The position numbers were made by a program, and so were the translations under genes. Of a DNA stretch of 32,853 bases, positions 7,463 to 15,338 are shown in pieces. Where the stretch lies: the NCBI GenBank assembly GCA_016931365.1, contig JAFGEY010000336.1, forward strand, positions 1 through 32,853. Reading direction: 5' to 3'. The stretch's first letter is position 1, and every line of letters starts with the position of its first letter. Source of the stretch: Anaerolineae bacterium. GTDB taxonomy: Bacteria > Chloroflexota > Anaerolineae > JAFGEY01. The notes below the pieces were generated by a model. That model searched no databases. It saw only the letters and a list, made by a program, of their open reading frames with translations, and was not told where the DNA came from.

Positions 7463-8109
7463 ACGTCGACCATCCCGCGACGGATGGCAAGCAGCACGGC
7501 TTCGGTGCGGCTCTTGACGTTGAGTTTGCTAAAGATGCTGCTCAAGTGCACCTGTACGGTGTGCGGGCTGATACACAACGCTTCGGAAACTTCTTTGTTG
7601 CTCCATCCTTTGGCGATCGCCTGCAAGACCTCCATCTCGCGCTCGGTCAGTGCGTCGACGCCGCCATCGCCTGGGGTGCGGCTGGGATGGGTCAGCCGCT
7701 CGACGACGCGCTTGGCGACCGAAGGATGCAGCGCTGTTTCGCCATTGTACACGTCGCGGATGCCTTTGACCAAATCGCGTTGCCCGGCGGTTTTCAGCAG
7801 ATAGCCGTTGGCGCCGGCATCGAGCAGGGGAAAGACGTAGCGGTCGTCCTCGTGCGCGGTAAAGATCAGCACGCGGACGTCCGGGCAGCACGCCTTGATC
7901 GCCTTAGTCGCTTCGATGCCGTTCAAGCCAGGCATGCGCACGTCGAGTACGGCTACATCGGGCAAGAGTTCCTGGATCATGTGCACTGCGCTCTCGCCGT
8001 CTTCGGCTTCACCGACAACAACGAGGTCTTCTTCGCGCTCCAGCATACGGCGTGTGCCTTCGCGAACAACTTTGTGATCATCGGCCAGGACGACGCGGAT
8101 TTTGCTCAT
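7438..8109 (-). CDS. NarL/LuxR-family response regulator
   Basis: A 223-residue regulator. The receiver domain has acidic pocket D10-D11, phospho-acceptor D56 (VLDVRMP), T in LIFTAHEDD and K in YLLKTAGQ. The C-terminal GerE/LuxR helix-turn-helix (about 150-215) contains [20 protein letters not shown] and [14 protein letters not shown]. It is the partner of the overlapping kinase gene and is first in the operon. Targets are not known; the adjacent divergent promoter region and the molybdoenzyme gene downstream are candidates by position only. Confidence 0.95.
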   Translation of the reverse strand: MSKIRVVLADDHKVVREGTRRMLEREEDLVVVGEAEDGESAVHMIQELLPDVAVLDVRMPGLNGIEATKAIKACCPDVRVLIFTAHEDDRYVFPLLDAGANGYLLKTAGQRDLVKGIRDVYNGETALHPSVAKRVVERLTHPSRTPGDGGVDALTEREMEVLQAIAKGWSNKEVSEALCISPHTVQVHLSSIFSKLNVKSRTEAVLLAIRRGMVDVWQEGDPH

Positions 8110-8145
8110 CGTAGATTCCTTTCCAAATTGCTAAACCTGGTTTCG

Positions 8146-8174
8146 ATTATATCACGCCTACAGAGGAGGGGCAA
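8146..8174 (-). promoter_or_regulatory. Promoter of the two-component operon
   Basis: On the minus strand TTGCCC (8174 to 8169) and a perfect TATAAT (8151 to 8146) are 17 bp apart, about 37 bp upstream of the regulator's start codon. Confidence 0.7.
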
Positions 8175-8200
8175 ACCATTTTCCCCAATCCTGGTTTCCG

Positions 8201-8209
8201 TGCTATAAT
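8201..8209 (+). promoter_or_regulatory. Extended -10 promoter giving a near-leaderless mRNA
   Basis: TGCTATAAT combines the TGn extension with a perfect TATAAT (8204-8209). The -35 region is poor (TTCCCC at 8181-8186), which fits an extended -10 promoter. The ATG at 8217 is only 7 bases after the hexamer, so transcription should begin at or within one or two bases of the start codon. Confidence 0.75.
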
Positions 8210-8216
8210 CGAGAGT

Positions 8217-9008
8217 ATGGAAAAAATCAGATTGCAAAAAGCGCTGGCCCAGGCGGGGATCGCCTCGCGGCGGGCCAGTGAACAACTCATTGCCCAAGGT
8301 CGCGTGCAGGTCAACGGGCAGACGGTGACCGAAATGGGGATCAAGGTCGACCCGGAGCGCGATCGCATCGCCGTCGACGGGCGGCCGGTGCAGGCGGAAC
8401 ACAAGCGGCGCTACCTGCTGCTGCACAAACCGACCGGCTACCTGTCGGTGCTGCACGACGATCGCGGCCGCCCTGCGCTCATCGATCTGGTGCCTGAGGC
8501 CGAGGGGCTGCATCCCGTTGGCCGGCTCGATCTGGACAGCGAGGGGCTGATCTTGCTGACTGATGATGGCGCGCTGACTCAGCATTTGACCCACCCGCGC
8601 TACGAGCATGACAAGGAATATCATGTCCTCGTGCGCGGCGACGTCAGTTATGCCGTGCTGCGTGCGCTGCGCACCGGCATTGAACTGGAAGACGGCAAAA
8701 CCTCGCCCGCGCGGGTGGATCGATTGGATCGCTCGCCGTGGGGCGGGGGCGTGCGCGGCGAAACCTGGCTGCGCCTGGTTCTTCACGAAGGGCACAAGCG
8801 GCAGATTCGACGCATGTGTGAGGTGGTGCGGCTGTACGTGGTCAAGTTGGTGCGCGTGCGCATCGGCCCATTGACCCTGGAAGGGCTGCCGCCGGGGGCC
8901 TATCGCCCGCTGACGCGCGACGAACTGACCGCACTGCGCCAGGTGCAGCGACAGACGACGGACGACAGAGCGCAGTCTGCCCGGCGCAGATCGCGGGGCC
9001 GAGTATGA
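8217..9008 (+). CDS. rluB: rRNA pseudouridine synthase, RsuA/RluB family
   Basis: A 263-residue enzyme converting a uridine of ribosomal RNA to pseudouridine. An N-terminal S4 RNA-binding domain (about 2-48, IRLQKALAQAGIASRRASEQ) is followed by the synthase domain with motif GRLDLDSEGLILLTDDG (102-118), where D105 is the catalytic aspartate. RKY/KEYHVLV and GHKRQIRRMCE motifs are also typical. The family includes RluB, RluE, RluF and RsuA; the large-subunit RluB role is the commonest in Gram-positive-like genomes but is not proven here. No ribosome-binding site precedes the start, in line with the leaderless promoter. It overlaps cmk by 4 bp (ATGA). Confidence 0.92.
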   Translation: MEKIRLQKALAQAGIASRRASEQLIAQGRVQVNGQTVTEMGIKVDPERDRIAVDGRPVQAEHKRRYLLLHKPTGYLSVLHDDRGRPALIDLVPEAEGLHPVGRLDLDSEGLILLTDDGALTQHLTHPRYEHDKEYHVLVRGDVSYAVLRALRTGIELEDGKTSPARVDRLDRSPWGGGVRGETWLRLVLHEGHKRQIRRMCEVVRLYVVKLVRVRIGPLTLEGLPPGAYRPLTRDELTALRQVQRQTTDDRAQSARRRSRGRV

Positions 9009-9706
9009 CCCTGTCTTCGGTGATTGCCATCGACGGGCCGGCCGCCTCCGGCAAAAGCACGGTGGGCGCGCTGCTGGCCCAACGATTGGAGTACGTCTAT
9101 TTCGACACCGGGGTGATGTACCGCGCCGTGACCTGGGCGGCGTTGGCGCGCGGCACTGCCATCGACGACGAGGCGGCGGTCACCGCGCTGTCCGAGCAGC
9201 TACACATTCAAGTAGCCGTGCCCACCGCCGACGACGGGCGGCAGTACACCGTCTTGGCCGACGGCGAAGACGTGACCTGGGCCATCCGTACACCGCAGGT
9301 CAACCAGAACGTGTCGCCGGTGAGCGCCTATCCGGGCGTGCGCGAGGCGCTGGTCGCCCAGCAGCGGCGCATCGCCGGGCAGGGGCGAATCGTGATGGTT
9401 GGGCGCGACATCGGCACGGTGGTCCTGCCTCAGGCCGACCTCAAAATCTACCTGGATGCCTCGGTCGATGCCCGTGCCCGCCGCCGCCACCACGAATTGA
9501 TCGCGCACCGCCAAGAGAACGGGATCGACCTGGCGCAAGAATACGACGAAATATTAAATTCGATGATACGCCGAGATCAGATTGACAGCAGCCGCGCCGC
9601 GTCGCCGCTGCGCCCGGCAGACGACGCCATCATTCTCGACACGACCGACCTCACCGTCGCCCAGGTGCTGGATCGCATTCTGGCCCTGATCGCGCAGGCG
9701 GATTAG
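9005..9706 (+). CDS. cmk: Cytidylate kinase
   Basis: A 233-residue (d)CMP kinase that makes (d)CDP from ATP. It has the P-loop GPAASGKST (11-19), the CMP-binding YFDTGVMYRAVTW stretch, MVGRDIGTVVLPQADLKIYL, and the lid segment rich in arginine (ARARRRHHEL), ending with DAIILDTTDLTVAQVLDRI. The size fits the bacterial family. It is translationally coupled to the pseudouridine synthase through an ATGA overlap and is followed three bases later by the radical SAM gene, so all three form one transcription unit. Confidence 0.96.
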   Translation: MTLSSVIAIDGPAASGKSTVGALLAQRLEYVYFDTGVMYRAVTWAALARGTAIDDEAAVTALSEQLHIQVAVPTADDGRQYTVLADGEDVTWAIRTPQVNQNVSPVSAYPGVREALVAQQRRIAGQGRIVMVGRDIGTVVLPQADLKIYLDASVDARARRRHHELIAHRQENGIDLAQEYDEILNSMIRRDQIDSSRAASPLRPADDAIILDTTDLTVAQVLDRILALIAQAD

Positions 9707-9709
9707 CCG

Positions 9710-11026
9710 GTGCCGGGCGGGGTCATTTCGGCGGTCGAACCGGGCAGCATCGCCGACCAGCTCGGGCTTGCGCCGGGCGATGTGCTGGAAAGCATCAACG
9801 GTCGCCCTTTGCGCGACGTGCTCGACGTACATTTTTACGCCGCCGAAGAATCGCTCGATCTCATAGTGCGGCGCGGTGACGTCGAGATGCATCATTGGGT
9901 TGAACGAGACTATGAAACCCCGCTCGGCCTCGATTTTGAAGCGCCTACCTTTGACCCGATGCGCCTGTGCCACAACGGCTGCGAGTTTTGTTTTGTCGCC
10001 CAAATGCCGCCCCGCAAATTCGGACTGCGTCCTTCGCTCTACCTGCGCGACGACGACTATCGCTACAGCGTGCTGTACGGCAGTTTCATCACCCTGACCA
10101 ACCTGACCGAGGACGACTGGCAGCGCATCAAAGAACAGCGCCTTTCACCGTTGTATATCTCGGTTCACGCCACCGACCCCGCGCTGCGCCGGCGGCTGCT
10201 CGGCCAGGACAACGTCCCCGACATTCTGCCCCAACTCGACCGGCTGGCGGCGCTGGGTATCGAGCTGCACACCCAGCTCGTGCTCACGCCGGGCGTCAAC
10301 GATGGCGAGCATCTACGGCGCAGCATCGACGACCTGGCGGCGCGTTTTCCCGCCGTGCAGTCGATCGGCGTGGTGCCGGTGGGGCTGACCCGCTACCATC
10401 GCGGCGTGTGCCGCCCTTACGCCCCCGCTCAAGCCGGAGCGGTGATCGAGCAGCTTGCGCCGTTGCAAAAGCAGTTTCGCCGCCAGTTCAATCTGTCACT
10501 CGTTTACCTGTCTGACGAGTGGTACCTCAAAGCCGGGCTGCCCGTCCCCCCTGACCGGCATTACGACGGCTATCCACAGATCGAAAATGGCATCGGTCTC
10601 GTCCGCCGGTTCCTTAAAGACAGCCGCGCGCTCGACACTTCATCCGCCCTGCGGGTGACACGTATCACATTGGTTTGCGGCACGCTCTTTGCCCAAACGC
10701 TGCAGCAAGAAGCAATAAAGCTGTCAAATAAAATTGGCGTTCACTTTGAGATTGTGCCGGTCGTCAACCAACTCTTTGGCGAGACGGTGACGGTATCGGG
10801 GCTGCTGGGCGGACGTGAGGTCATCGCCGCGCTGCAAGCGCATCCCCTCGGCGACATGGTCTGCCTGCCGCGAGCGATGTTTGACGATGCCGGCGAGCGC
10901 ACCCTCGACGACCTGACTGTGCCCCATTTTGAACAGGCGTTGGCCCGCCCGGTGATCGTCGCCGGATCGCTGAGCGAGTTGGTCGAGATCATCACATTTA
11001 GACAAAATGATCGAGATGGACTATAA
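9710..11026 (+). CDS. PDZ-radical SAM protein of the DUF512 family
   Basis: A 438-residue protein of unknown function, conserved in Clostridia, Cyanobacteria and Chloroflexota and often beside der/engA or cmk. Residues 1-65 form a PDZ-like domain (GSIADQLGLAPGDVLESING). The radical SAM-type cluster motif is C87-x3-C91-x2-C94 (CHNGCEFC), after which comes LGQDNVPDILPQLDRLAALG in a TIM-barrel-like core. The C-terminal part (about 285-430) is the DUF512 region. Translation starts at a GTG three bases after the cmk stop, without a clear ribosome-binding site, so it is probably coupled. The biochemical reaction is not known. Confidence 0.9.
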   Translation: MPGGVISAVEPGSIADQLGLAPGDVLESINGRPLRDVLDVHFYAAEESLDLIVRRGDVEMHHWVERDYETPLGLDFEAPTFDPMRLCHNGCEFCFVAQMPPRKFGLRPSLYLRDDDYRYSVLYGSFITLTNLTEDDWQRIKEQRLSPLYISVHATDPALRRRLLGQDNVPDILPQLDRLAALGIELHTQLVLTPGVNDGEHLRRSIDDLAARFPAVQSIGVVPVGLTRYHRGVCRPYAPAQAGAVIEQLAPLQKQFRRQFNLSLVYLSDEWYLKAGLPVPPDRHYDGYPQIENGIGLVRRFLKDSRALDTSSALRVTRITLVCGTLFAQTLQQEAIKLSNKIGVHFEIVPVVNQLFGETVTVSGLLGGREVIAALQAHPLGDMVCLPRAMFDDAGERTLDDLTVPHFEQALARPVIVAGSLSELVEIITFRQNDRDGL

Positions 11027-11027
11027 T
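10999..11027 (+). promoter_or_regulatory. Promoter of the uracil-DNA glycosylase gene
   Basis: TAGACA (10999-11004) and a perfect TATAAT (11022-11027) are spaced by 17 bp. The promoter lies at the end of the radical SAM gene and gives a leader of about 32 nt. It also settles the downstream start codon, because the upstream part of that open frame lies inside the promoter. Confidence 0.8.
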
Positions 11028-11066
11028 CCAAATACAGACGAGCCAAATGAAGGAGGAAACGGATCG

Positions 11067-11669
11067 ATGTCTGCTTTGAGCGAACTGAACGAGCAAATTA
11101 TCACCTGCACCAGGTGCTCGCTCCATGCCGGACGGACGCGCGCGGTGCCCGGCGAGGGGCCGGAAAACCCGCAAATTCTGTTCATTGGCGAAGCGCCAGG
11201 CTTTCACGAAGACCGCAGCGGCCGGCCCTTTGTCGGCGCATCGGGACAGTTCTTGGAGCAGATGCTGGAAGGGATCGGCCTCAAGCGCACGGACGTGTTC
11301 ATCGCCAACGTGATCAAGTGTCGCCCACCTGGCAACCGCGAACCGCAGCCCGCCGAGATCGAAACGTGCAAGCCCTATCTGGATCGACAAATCGAACTTC
11401 TCAAGCCCAAGGTGGTGATTACTCTGGGCCGTTTTTCGATGGCGCGCTATTTTCCGGGGGCCAAAGTATCGGATATTCACGGCCAGCCGCGCAAAATCGG
11501 CAACGTGCTTTACATTCCGATGTTTCATCCGGCTGCCGCGCTGCACCAACCGGGCCTGCGCCGCACTGTTGAAGAGGACATGGCCAAAATTCCCGCGTTG
11601 CTGGCTCAATTTGATCAAGTAAAAGAAACGCCGCCGTCGCAAGATGTCGAACAGCTCTCACTGTTTTAG
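11067..11669 (+). CDS. Family 4 uracil-DNA glycosylase (Fe-S type)
   Basis: A 200-residue base-excision repair enzyme that removes uracil from DNA. The family's four cluster cysteines are C14 and C17 (ITCTRCSLH), C85 (IKCRPPGNREP) and C101 (ETCKPYL), which would hold a [4Fe-4S] cluster. Catalytic motif GEAPGFHED (41-49) and the C-terminal MFHPAAALH (152-160) are intact. The start at 11067 is chosen over an earlier in-frame ATG at 11007 because AAGGAGGA stands 10-17 bases before it and the earlier ATG lies in the promoter. Family 4 enzymes are common in thermophiles and in Chloroflexota. Confidence 0.94.
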   Translation: MSALSELNEQIITCTRCSLHAGRTRAVPGEGPENPQILFIGEAPGFHEDRSGRPFVGASGQFLEQMLEGIGLKRTDVFIANVIKCRPPGNREPQPAEIETCKPYLDRQIELLKPKVVITLGRFSMARYFPGAKVSDIHGQPRKIGNVLYIPMFHPAAALHQPGLRRTVEEDMAKIPALLAQFDQVKETPPSQDVEQLSLF

Positions 11670-11707
11670 CATTGCGAAACTGTCACCGTTACAGTACCCA
11701 TTTCCCC

Positions 11708-11736
11708 TTGACATACCCATATTGATCTTGTAGAAT
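11708..11736 (+). promoter_or_regulatory. Promoter of the GGDEF-TPR-surface protein operon
   Basis: A perfect TTGACA (11708-11713) and TAGAAT (11731-11736) are separated by 17 bp. The leader to the GTG start is about 93 nt. Confidence 0.8.
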
Positions 11737-11836
11737 GAAAGGGGGTTTTATATCAAACGGGTGTGTCATGTAAGAGTACGCTCTTTCGGATTTAATAGCG
11801 TAATTTTTGTAGCGAGCCAAGGGGAATGTTGAGTGC

Positions 11837-13642
11837 GTGACTGAAAACAAGGTGTATCTGCAAATTTATCTGCTGCTGATTTCAGTTATTGCCGTCGCTT
11901 TGTTGATCTTGATCGGCATCAACGGCCTATTTTATTGGTCGCTTGCTTTGCTTTTTTTGTCCGTCGCATGTGCGCTATCCGAGTGGCTTGTCATCCGGCT
12001 GCCGCAGGGTGACAGATTCACATTAAGTATCGTATTTGTAGTTCTGGCTCTGTTGTTTGGCCCTCAAGGTGAGGTGTCGTTCAAACAGGCGAGCGGCCCG
12101 GTCGTGGCAATCGGCATCGGTGCGCTGGTGGGATATGCGTTGATTCATCACCCGCCGTTGTTGACCGGACTGTTTTATGCTGCACAGTACATTCTGGCTG
12201 CTTCGTGTGCCGGTGGGCTTTACGTTCTGACCTGTCAATATATATCTCCCTGGCTGATCGAGGCGTTTCACTTGCCGGCCATTGCTGTTTACGTGCTCAC
12301 GTTTTCGCTGATTTCCAGAGCGCTGGTCGGTGAATTGAACAGGAACATTTTGCAGGGGCAAAAACTGCCTCAGGCCGACCCGCTTTTGGTGATCTCGCTG
12401 ACGCCGATTGCACTGATCGTTTACTATTTTTTCCAGATGCGCGGCGAGCAGTTTTCGGTCTGGTCGGTGGTGCTCCTGGCGCTTCCTTTGTTGGGCATTT
12501 TGGCGACGTTTCGTATGTACATTAATATCGATACCGAGCACGGTGAGGTGACGCAGCTTTACGAGATTTCGAAGCGCTTTGTGGCTTCGATGAGCCAGGA
12601 AGAGACGGTACAGCGGATCAGCCAGAGCATCGCCCAGGCAATCGATGAACTGGTGCCGTGTGATGCCTGCCTGATGTACGTGCGCGGCGGCGAATCGAAC
12701 GAGTACTTGCTTGCCAACCTTGAAGACGGAGGACATGGACCAGTCGCGCTGCTGCCTGAACAGGGCTTTTTGGGACGGATTTTAGCCAGCGGCAACAGTC
12801 AAGTGCTTAATGATGTGTCCTCGTGGGGCGATCTCAGCGCTGCCGAACAGAAATGGGGAGCCAAAACGGCGGTGATGGCTTTCCCGCTTCATGCCGAAAC
12901 GCAGGTGATCGGACTGATGGCGCTGGTGCGCTATCGCCGGACATTTACTTCTGAAGATTTCAGGATGGTGGGTATCATTGCCAACCAGGTGGGCGTGCCG
13001 CTCCACAATGCCTTGATGTACGAGCGCTCCTTGCAGATGGCCCAGATGGATCACAAACTGGACATTCTGAACCAGGCCGCGTTCATGCAGCGCGCGCAGC
13101 GCGTGATGGGCCGCGCTCAACTTGCCGATCAGCCGGTAGCTCTCTTGCTCGGTGACATCGACGATTTTCGCAAGATCAACAACCAGTTTGGGCATCCGAC
13201 GGGCGACAAGGTGCTGGCCGGCGTGGCCCAACTGATGAAACAATACATCGGTGAGAGTGGTTTTGTCGGCCGGCGGGGCGGCGAAGAGTTTGCGATCATG
13301 CTGGCCAACGTCAACGAAGTTGCTGCGATCGAACATGCCGAACAGGTTCGCCAACGCGTGCAAGAGTATGTTTTCAAGTCCGATGATGGGCAAGACGTGC
13401 GCGCGACAATCAGCGTCGGCGTGGCGCTTTTCCCGCGCGATGCCAGCGACATCATGGGCCTCGATCGCGTTGCCGACCGCGCCGCTTATCTGGCCAAACG
13501 GTTGGGCAAAAATCGGGTCTGCCTGTACGAAGACCAGAAAGAAAAGCTGGCTTCTCTGGTCGATCTCCCACAACCGTCGTCGCCCGATGTGCCAGATACG
13601 GCGACGGCGGCGGCACTCTTGTCGCAGGAGGAAAGAGCGTGA
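11837..13642 (+). CDS. Membrane GAF-GGDEF diguanylate cyclase
   Basis: A 601-residue protein. The first 230 residues are strongly hydrophobic and hold about seven to eight membrane helices, like a MASE-type sensor. A short coiled stretch leads to a GAF domain (about 250-395, with MSQEETVQRISQSIAQAI and RTFTSEDFRMVGIIANQVGV). The GGDEF domain follows (about 410-560) with DIDDFRKINNQFGHPTGDKVL around the metal and nucleotide site and an intact active-site GGEEF (481-485), so cyclic di-GMP synthesis is expected. The RxxD inhibitory site is absent (GESG lies there), so product inhibition of the usual kind is not expected. The start is a GTG. The last bases overlap the next gene by four (GTGA), which ties this enzyme to the envelope genes downstream. 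Confidence 0.92.
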   Translation: MTENKVYLQIYLLLISVIAVALLILIGINGLFYWSLALLFLSVACALSEWLVIRLPQGDRFTLSIVFVVLALLFGPQGEVSFKQASGPVVAIGIGALVGYALIHHPPLLTGLFYAAQYILAASCAGGLYVLTCQYISPWLIEAFHLPAIAVYVLTFSLISRALVGELNRNILQGQKLPQADPLLVISLTPIALIVYYFFQMRGEQFSVWSVVLLALPLLGILATFRMYINIDTEHGEVTQLYEISKRFVASMSQEETVQRISQSIAQAIDELVPCDACLMYVRGGESNEYLLANLEDGGHGPVALLPEQGFLGRILASGNSQVLNDVSSWGDLSAAEQKWGAKTAVMAFPLHAETQVIGLMALVRYRRTFTSEDFRMVGIIANQVGVPLHNALMYERSLQMAQMDHKLDILNQAAFMQRAQRVMGRAQLADQPVALLLGDIDDFRKINNQFGHPTGDKVLAGVAQLMKQYIGESGFVGRRGGEEFAIMLANVNEVAAIEHAEQVRQRVQEYVFKSDDGQDVRATISVGVALFPRDASDIMGLDRVADRAAYLAKRLGKNRVCLYEDQKEKLASLVDLPQPSSPDVPDTATAAALLSQEERA

Positions 13643-13929
13643 GCGGGCAAGCGCGGGCAAGCGGAATATGGTCGCTCTTGAAAGGTAAACCACTGGACGA
13701 GCGACAGACAGCCCGTCGCAAAAGCAAGCTGCGTTTATTGGCCTTGCTCATCTTTTTCGATGTGTTGTTGATTGCTGCGGTCTTGTTGTCCTTTCAAGAA
13801 AAAGAATATATCGATCAGGTAGAACGGTTGGAGCAAACCCGTGAGGTCATTGTAACGGTGATGGTCGAACAGACGATCACCAGTACACGGGTGGTCACAG
13901 AGATTGTTCCGTATGGTTCTGTAGAATAG
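13639..13929 (+). CDS. Small single-helix membrane protein, paralogous to the stalk-protein anchor
   Basis: A 96-residue protein: about 30 basic N-terminal residues, one membrane helix (about 32-52, LRLLALLIFFDVLLIAAVLL), then a short polar stretch that could coil (VERLEQTREVIVTVMVEQTI). It resembles the first 80 residues of the surface protein at 15339-17765 in helix position, the basic flank and the glutamine/arginine-rich stretch after the helix, so the two look related. It begins at a GTG overlapping the cyclase stop codon. No known domain is recognised. It could be an accessory or oligomerisation partner of the larger protein, or a truncated copy of it. Confidence 0.8.
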   Translation: MSGQARASGIWSLLKGKPLDERQTARRKSKLRLLALLIFFDVLLIAAVLLSFQEKEYIDQVERLEQTREVIVTVMVEQTITSTRVVTEIVPYGSVE

Positions 13930-13971
13930 CTTTTTTGCCGGTGTGAATGGCGTTCAGCACCAGGAGGGCTT

Positions 13972-15243
13972 ATGAAATTCGGGCAGGTCTCAGAAGAACA
14001 CATCAAGATCGCGGAATTGAGCCGCAAGATCGGCGTGATCTTGGTTGAGCGTGGCGATTACGAACAGGCGATGCACCAGTTCCAGCTAGGACTGCAATAC
14101 CTGGGCGGCATTGAACACAAAGAGGTTGCGCGCATCTATAATGAGATTGGCCGCGTCTACTGGCATCAGGGAGCGCTGGATCGCGCACAAGAGTGGACGG
14201 AAAAGGCCTTTGATCTGGCCGAGCGCCTTCTCGATCCTGATGAAGTGGCTCGCTTTTTGTATTACGCCGGCATCCGTTACCGCCGACAGGGCTCGAACAA
14301 GCTGGCCGAAGAGCACTGGCTGCGCAGCCTGGAGATCAGCAAAGAGACGGGCGATCTGGCAATGCAGGGACGTCTGTACCAGGACTTGGGCTGGCAAAGC
14401 GAGGAAATGGGCAACTATCGGCAAGCGCTGGAACGTCTGGAAAAGGGGCGCGAGTTGGCCGATTTGTGCGGCGACATCTCGACTCTGTCGGTCATCTATG
14501 AGACGATGGGCGAGACCTATTACGTCCTGGGTGAGTGGGATAAAGCGATCGAACACTTGCAGCAGAGCCTTAATCTGGCGGAACAGGCCGGATTGCGCAA
14601 GGCCACATCCCGCGTGTTCAGCGTTTTGGGCGATATCTATCGCAACCAGGGACGCTGGACCGAAGCCGACGAATGCTACCAACGTGCGTTGTCGAGCATC
14701 ACTGCAACCGGGATGGCCCAATCACCTTTTGTGATCCACCTCAGTTTGGGATTGATCAACATGGATCGCGGCCGCTATGACATTGCTCAAGAATACTTTG
14801 ATAAATGTTGGGCAATTTGTAGCGAGGGCGTTGGCTTTACCAACCGTATGGCAATAGTCAAAGCACATATGGGAGAGGTTGCCGTTTTGACCGGCGATCT
14901 TGACAAAGCGGAAGCGCAGGTCGCCCAGGCCATCGAGTTCGCAAATGAAGCTGATGGGCATCGCGAGTTGGCCTATGCGATGCTGGTCAAAGGGCTGGTG
15001 GCGTCCAGACGTCGTAACTGGGAGGAGGCTACAACCTGTCTGGCCGATGCTGTTGAACGATTTGAGATGCTTGAAGCCAAATATGACCTGGCGTGCACCT
15101 ATGCGGAAATGGGAAAAATGTATCGTAGCCGCAAGGCCGACGGCCAAGACCGCGAACTGGCGGAAACATATCTTGGAAAAGCCAAGGCTATTTTTGAGAC
15201 TTTGGGCGCGCACAAAGATCTTGAAAAACTGGCAGAGTCCTAA
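13972..15243 (+). CDS. Cytoplasmic TPR-repeat protein
   Basis: A 423-residue protein made almost entirely of tetratricopeptide repeats, about nine to ten units of 34-40 residues from residue 20 onwards. Examples are ARIYNEIGRVYWHQGALDRA, SVIYETMGETYYVLGEWDKA and SRVFSVLGDIYRNQGRWTEA, with the usual small residues at positions 8 and 20. There is no signal peptide or membrane helix, so it should sit in the cytoplasm as a scaffold. AGGAGGG precedes the ATG. It is flanked by the cyclase and small membrane protein on one side and the anchored surface protein on the other, so it may link c-di-GMP signalling or export to the surface proteins. No effector domain is visible. Confidence 0.88.
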   Translation: MKFGQVSEEHIKIAELSRKIGVILVERGDYEQAMHQFQLGLQYLGGIEHKEVARIYNEIGRVYWHQGALDRAQEWTEKAFDLAERLLDPDEVARFLYYAGIRYRRQGSNKLAEEHWLRSLEISKETGDLAMQGRLYQDLGWQSEEMGNYRQALERLEKGRELADLCGDISTLSVIYETMGETYYVLGEWDKAIEHLQQSLNLAEQAGLRKATSRVFSVLGDIYRNQGRWTEADECYQRALSSITATGMAQSPFVIHLSLGLINMDRGRYDIAQEYFDKCWAICSEGVGFTNRMAIVKAHMGEVAVLTGDLDKAEAQVAQAIEFANEADGHRELAYAMLVKGLVASRRRNWEEATTCLADAVERFEMLEAKYDLACTYAEMGKMYRSRKADGQDRELAETYLGKAKAIFETLGAHKDLEKLAES

Positions 15244-15338
15244 TTGATTTATTTTCGATTGCTCTGCGGTTTATATGCGATTGTTCTGTTTTCATTTTAT
15301 CCAACATCGCGCTGTGAGGGGGCTGACCAGAGACCAGA

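Noticed and set aside
3227..8109. A regulatory link between the two-component system and the molybdenum hydroxylase
   Set aside because: They are neighbours on the same strand, but a mobile-type palindrome separates them and no binding site for the regulator could be recognised, so no functional link is claimed.
8106..8795. 229-codon frame opposite the pseudouridine synthase gene
   Set aside because: The plus-strand frame has an S4 domain and a full synthase motif, while this one has no recognisable domain and overlaps the divergent promoters.
11007..11066. Longer uracil-DNA glycosylase starting at the ATG at 11007
   Set aside because: The added residues come from the promoter (TATAAT at 11022-11027), and a good AAGGAGGA site precedes the ATG at 11067.
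11670..11707. Possible terminator after the uracil-DNA glycosylase gene (ACTGT / ACAGT)
   Set aside because: The stem is only about five bases and no T-run follows.
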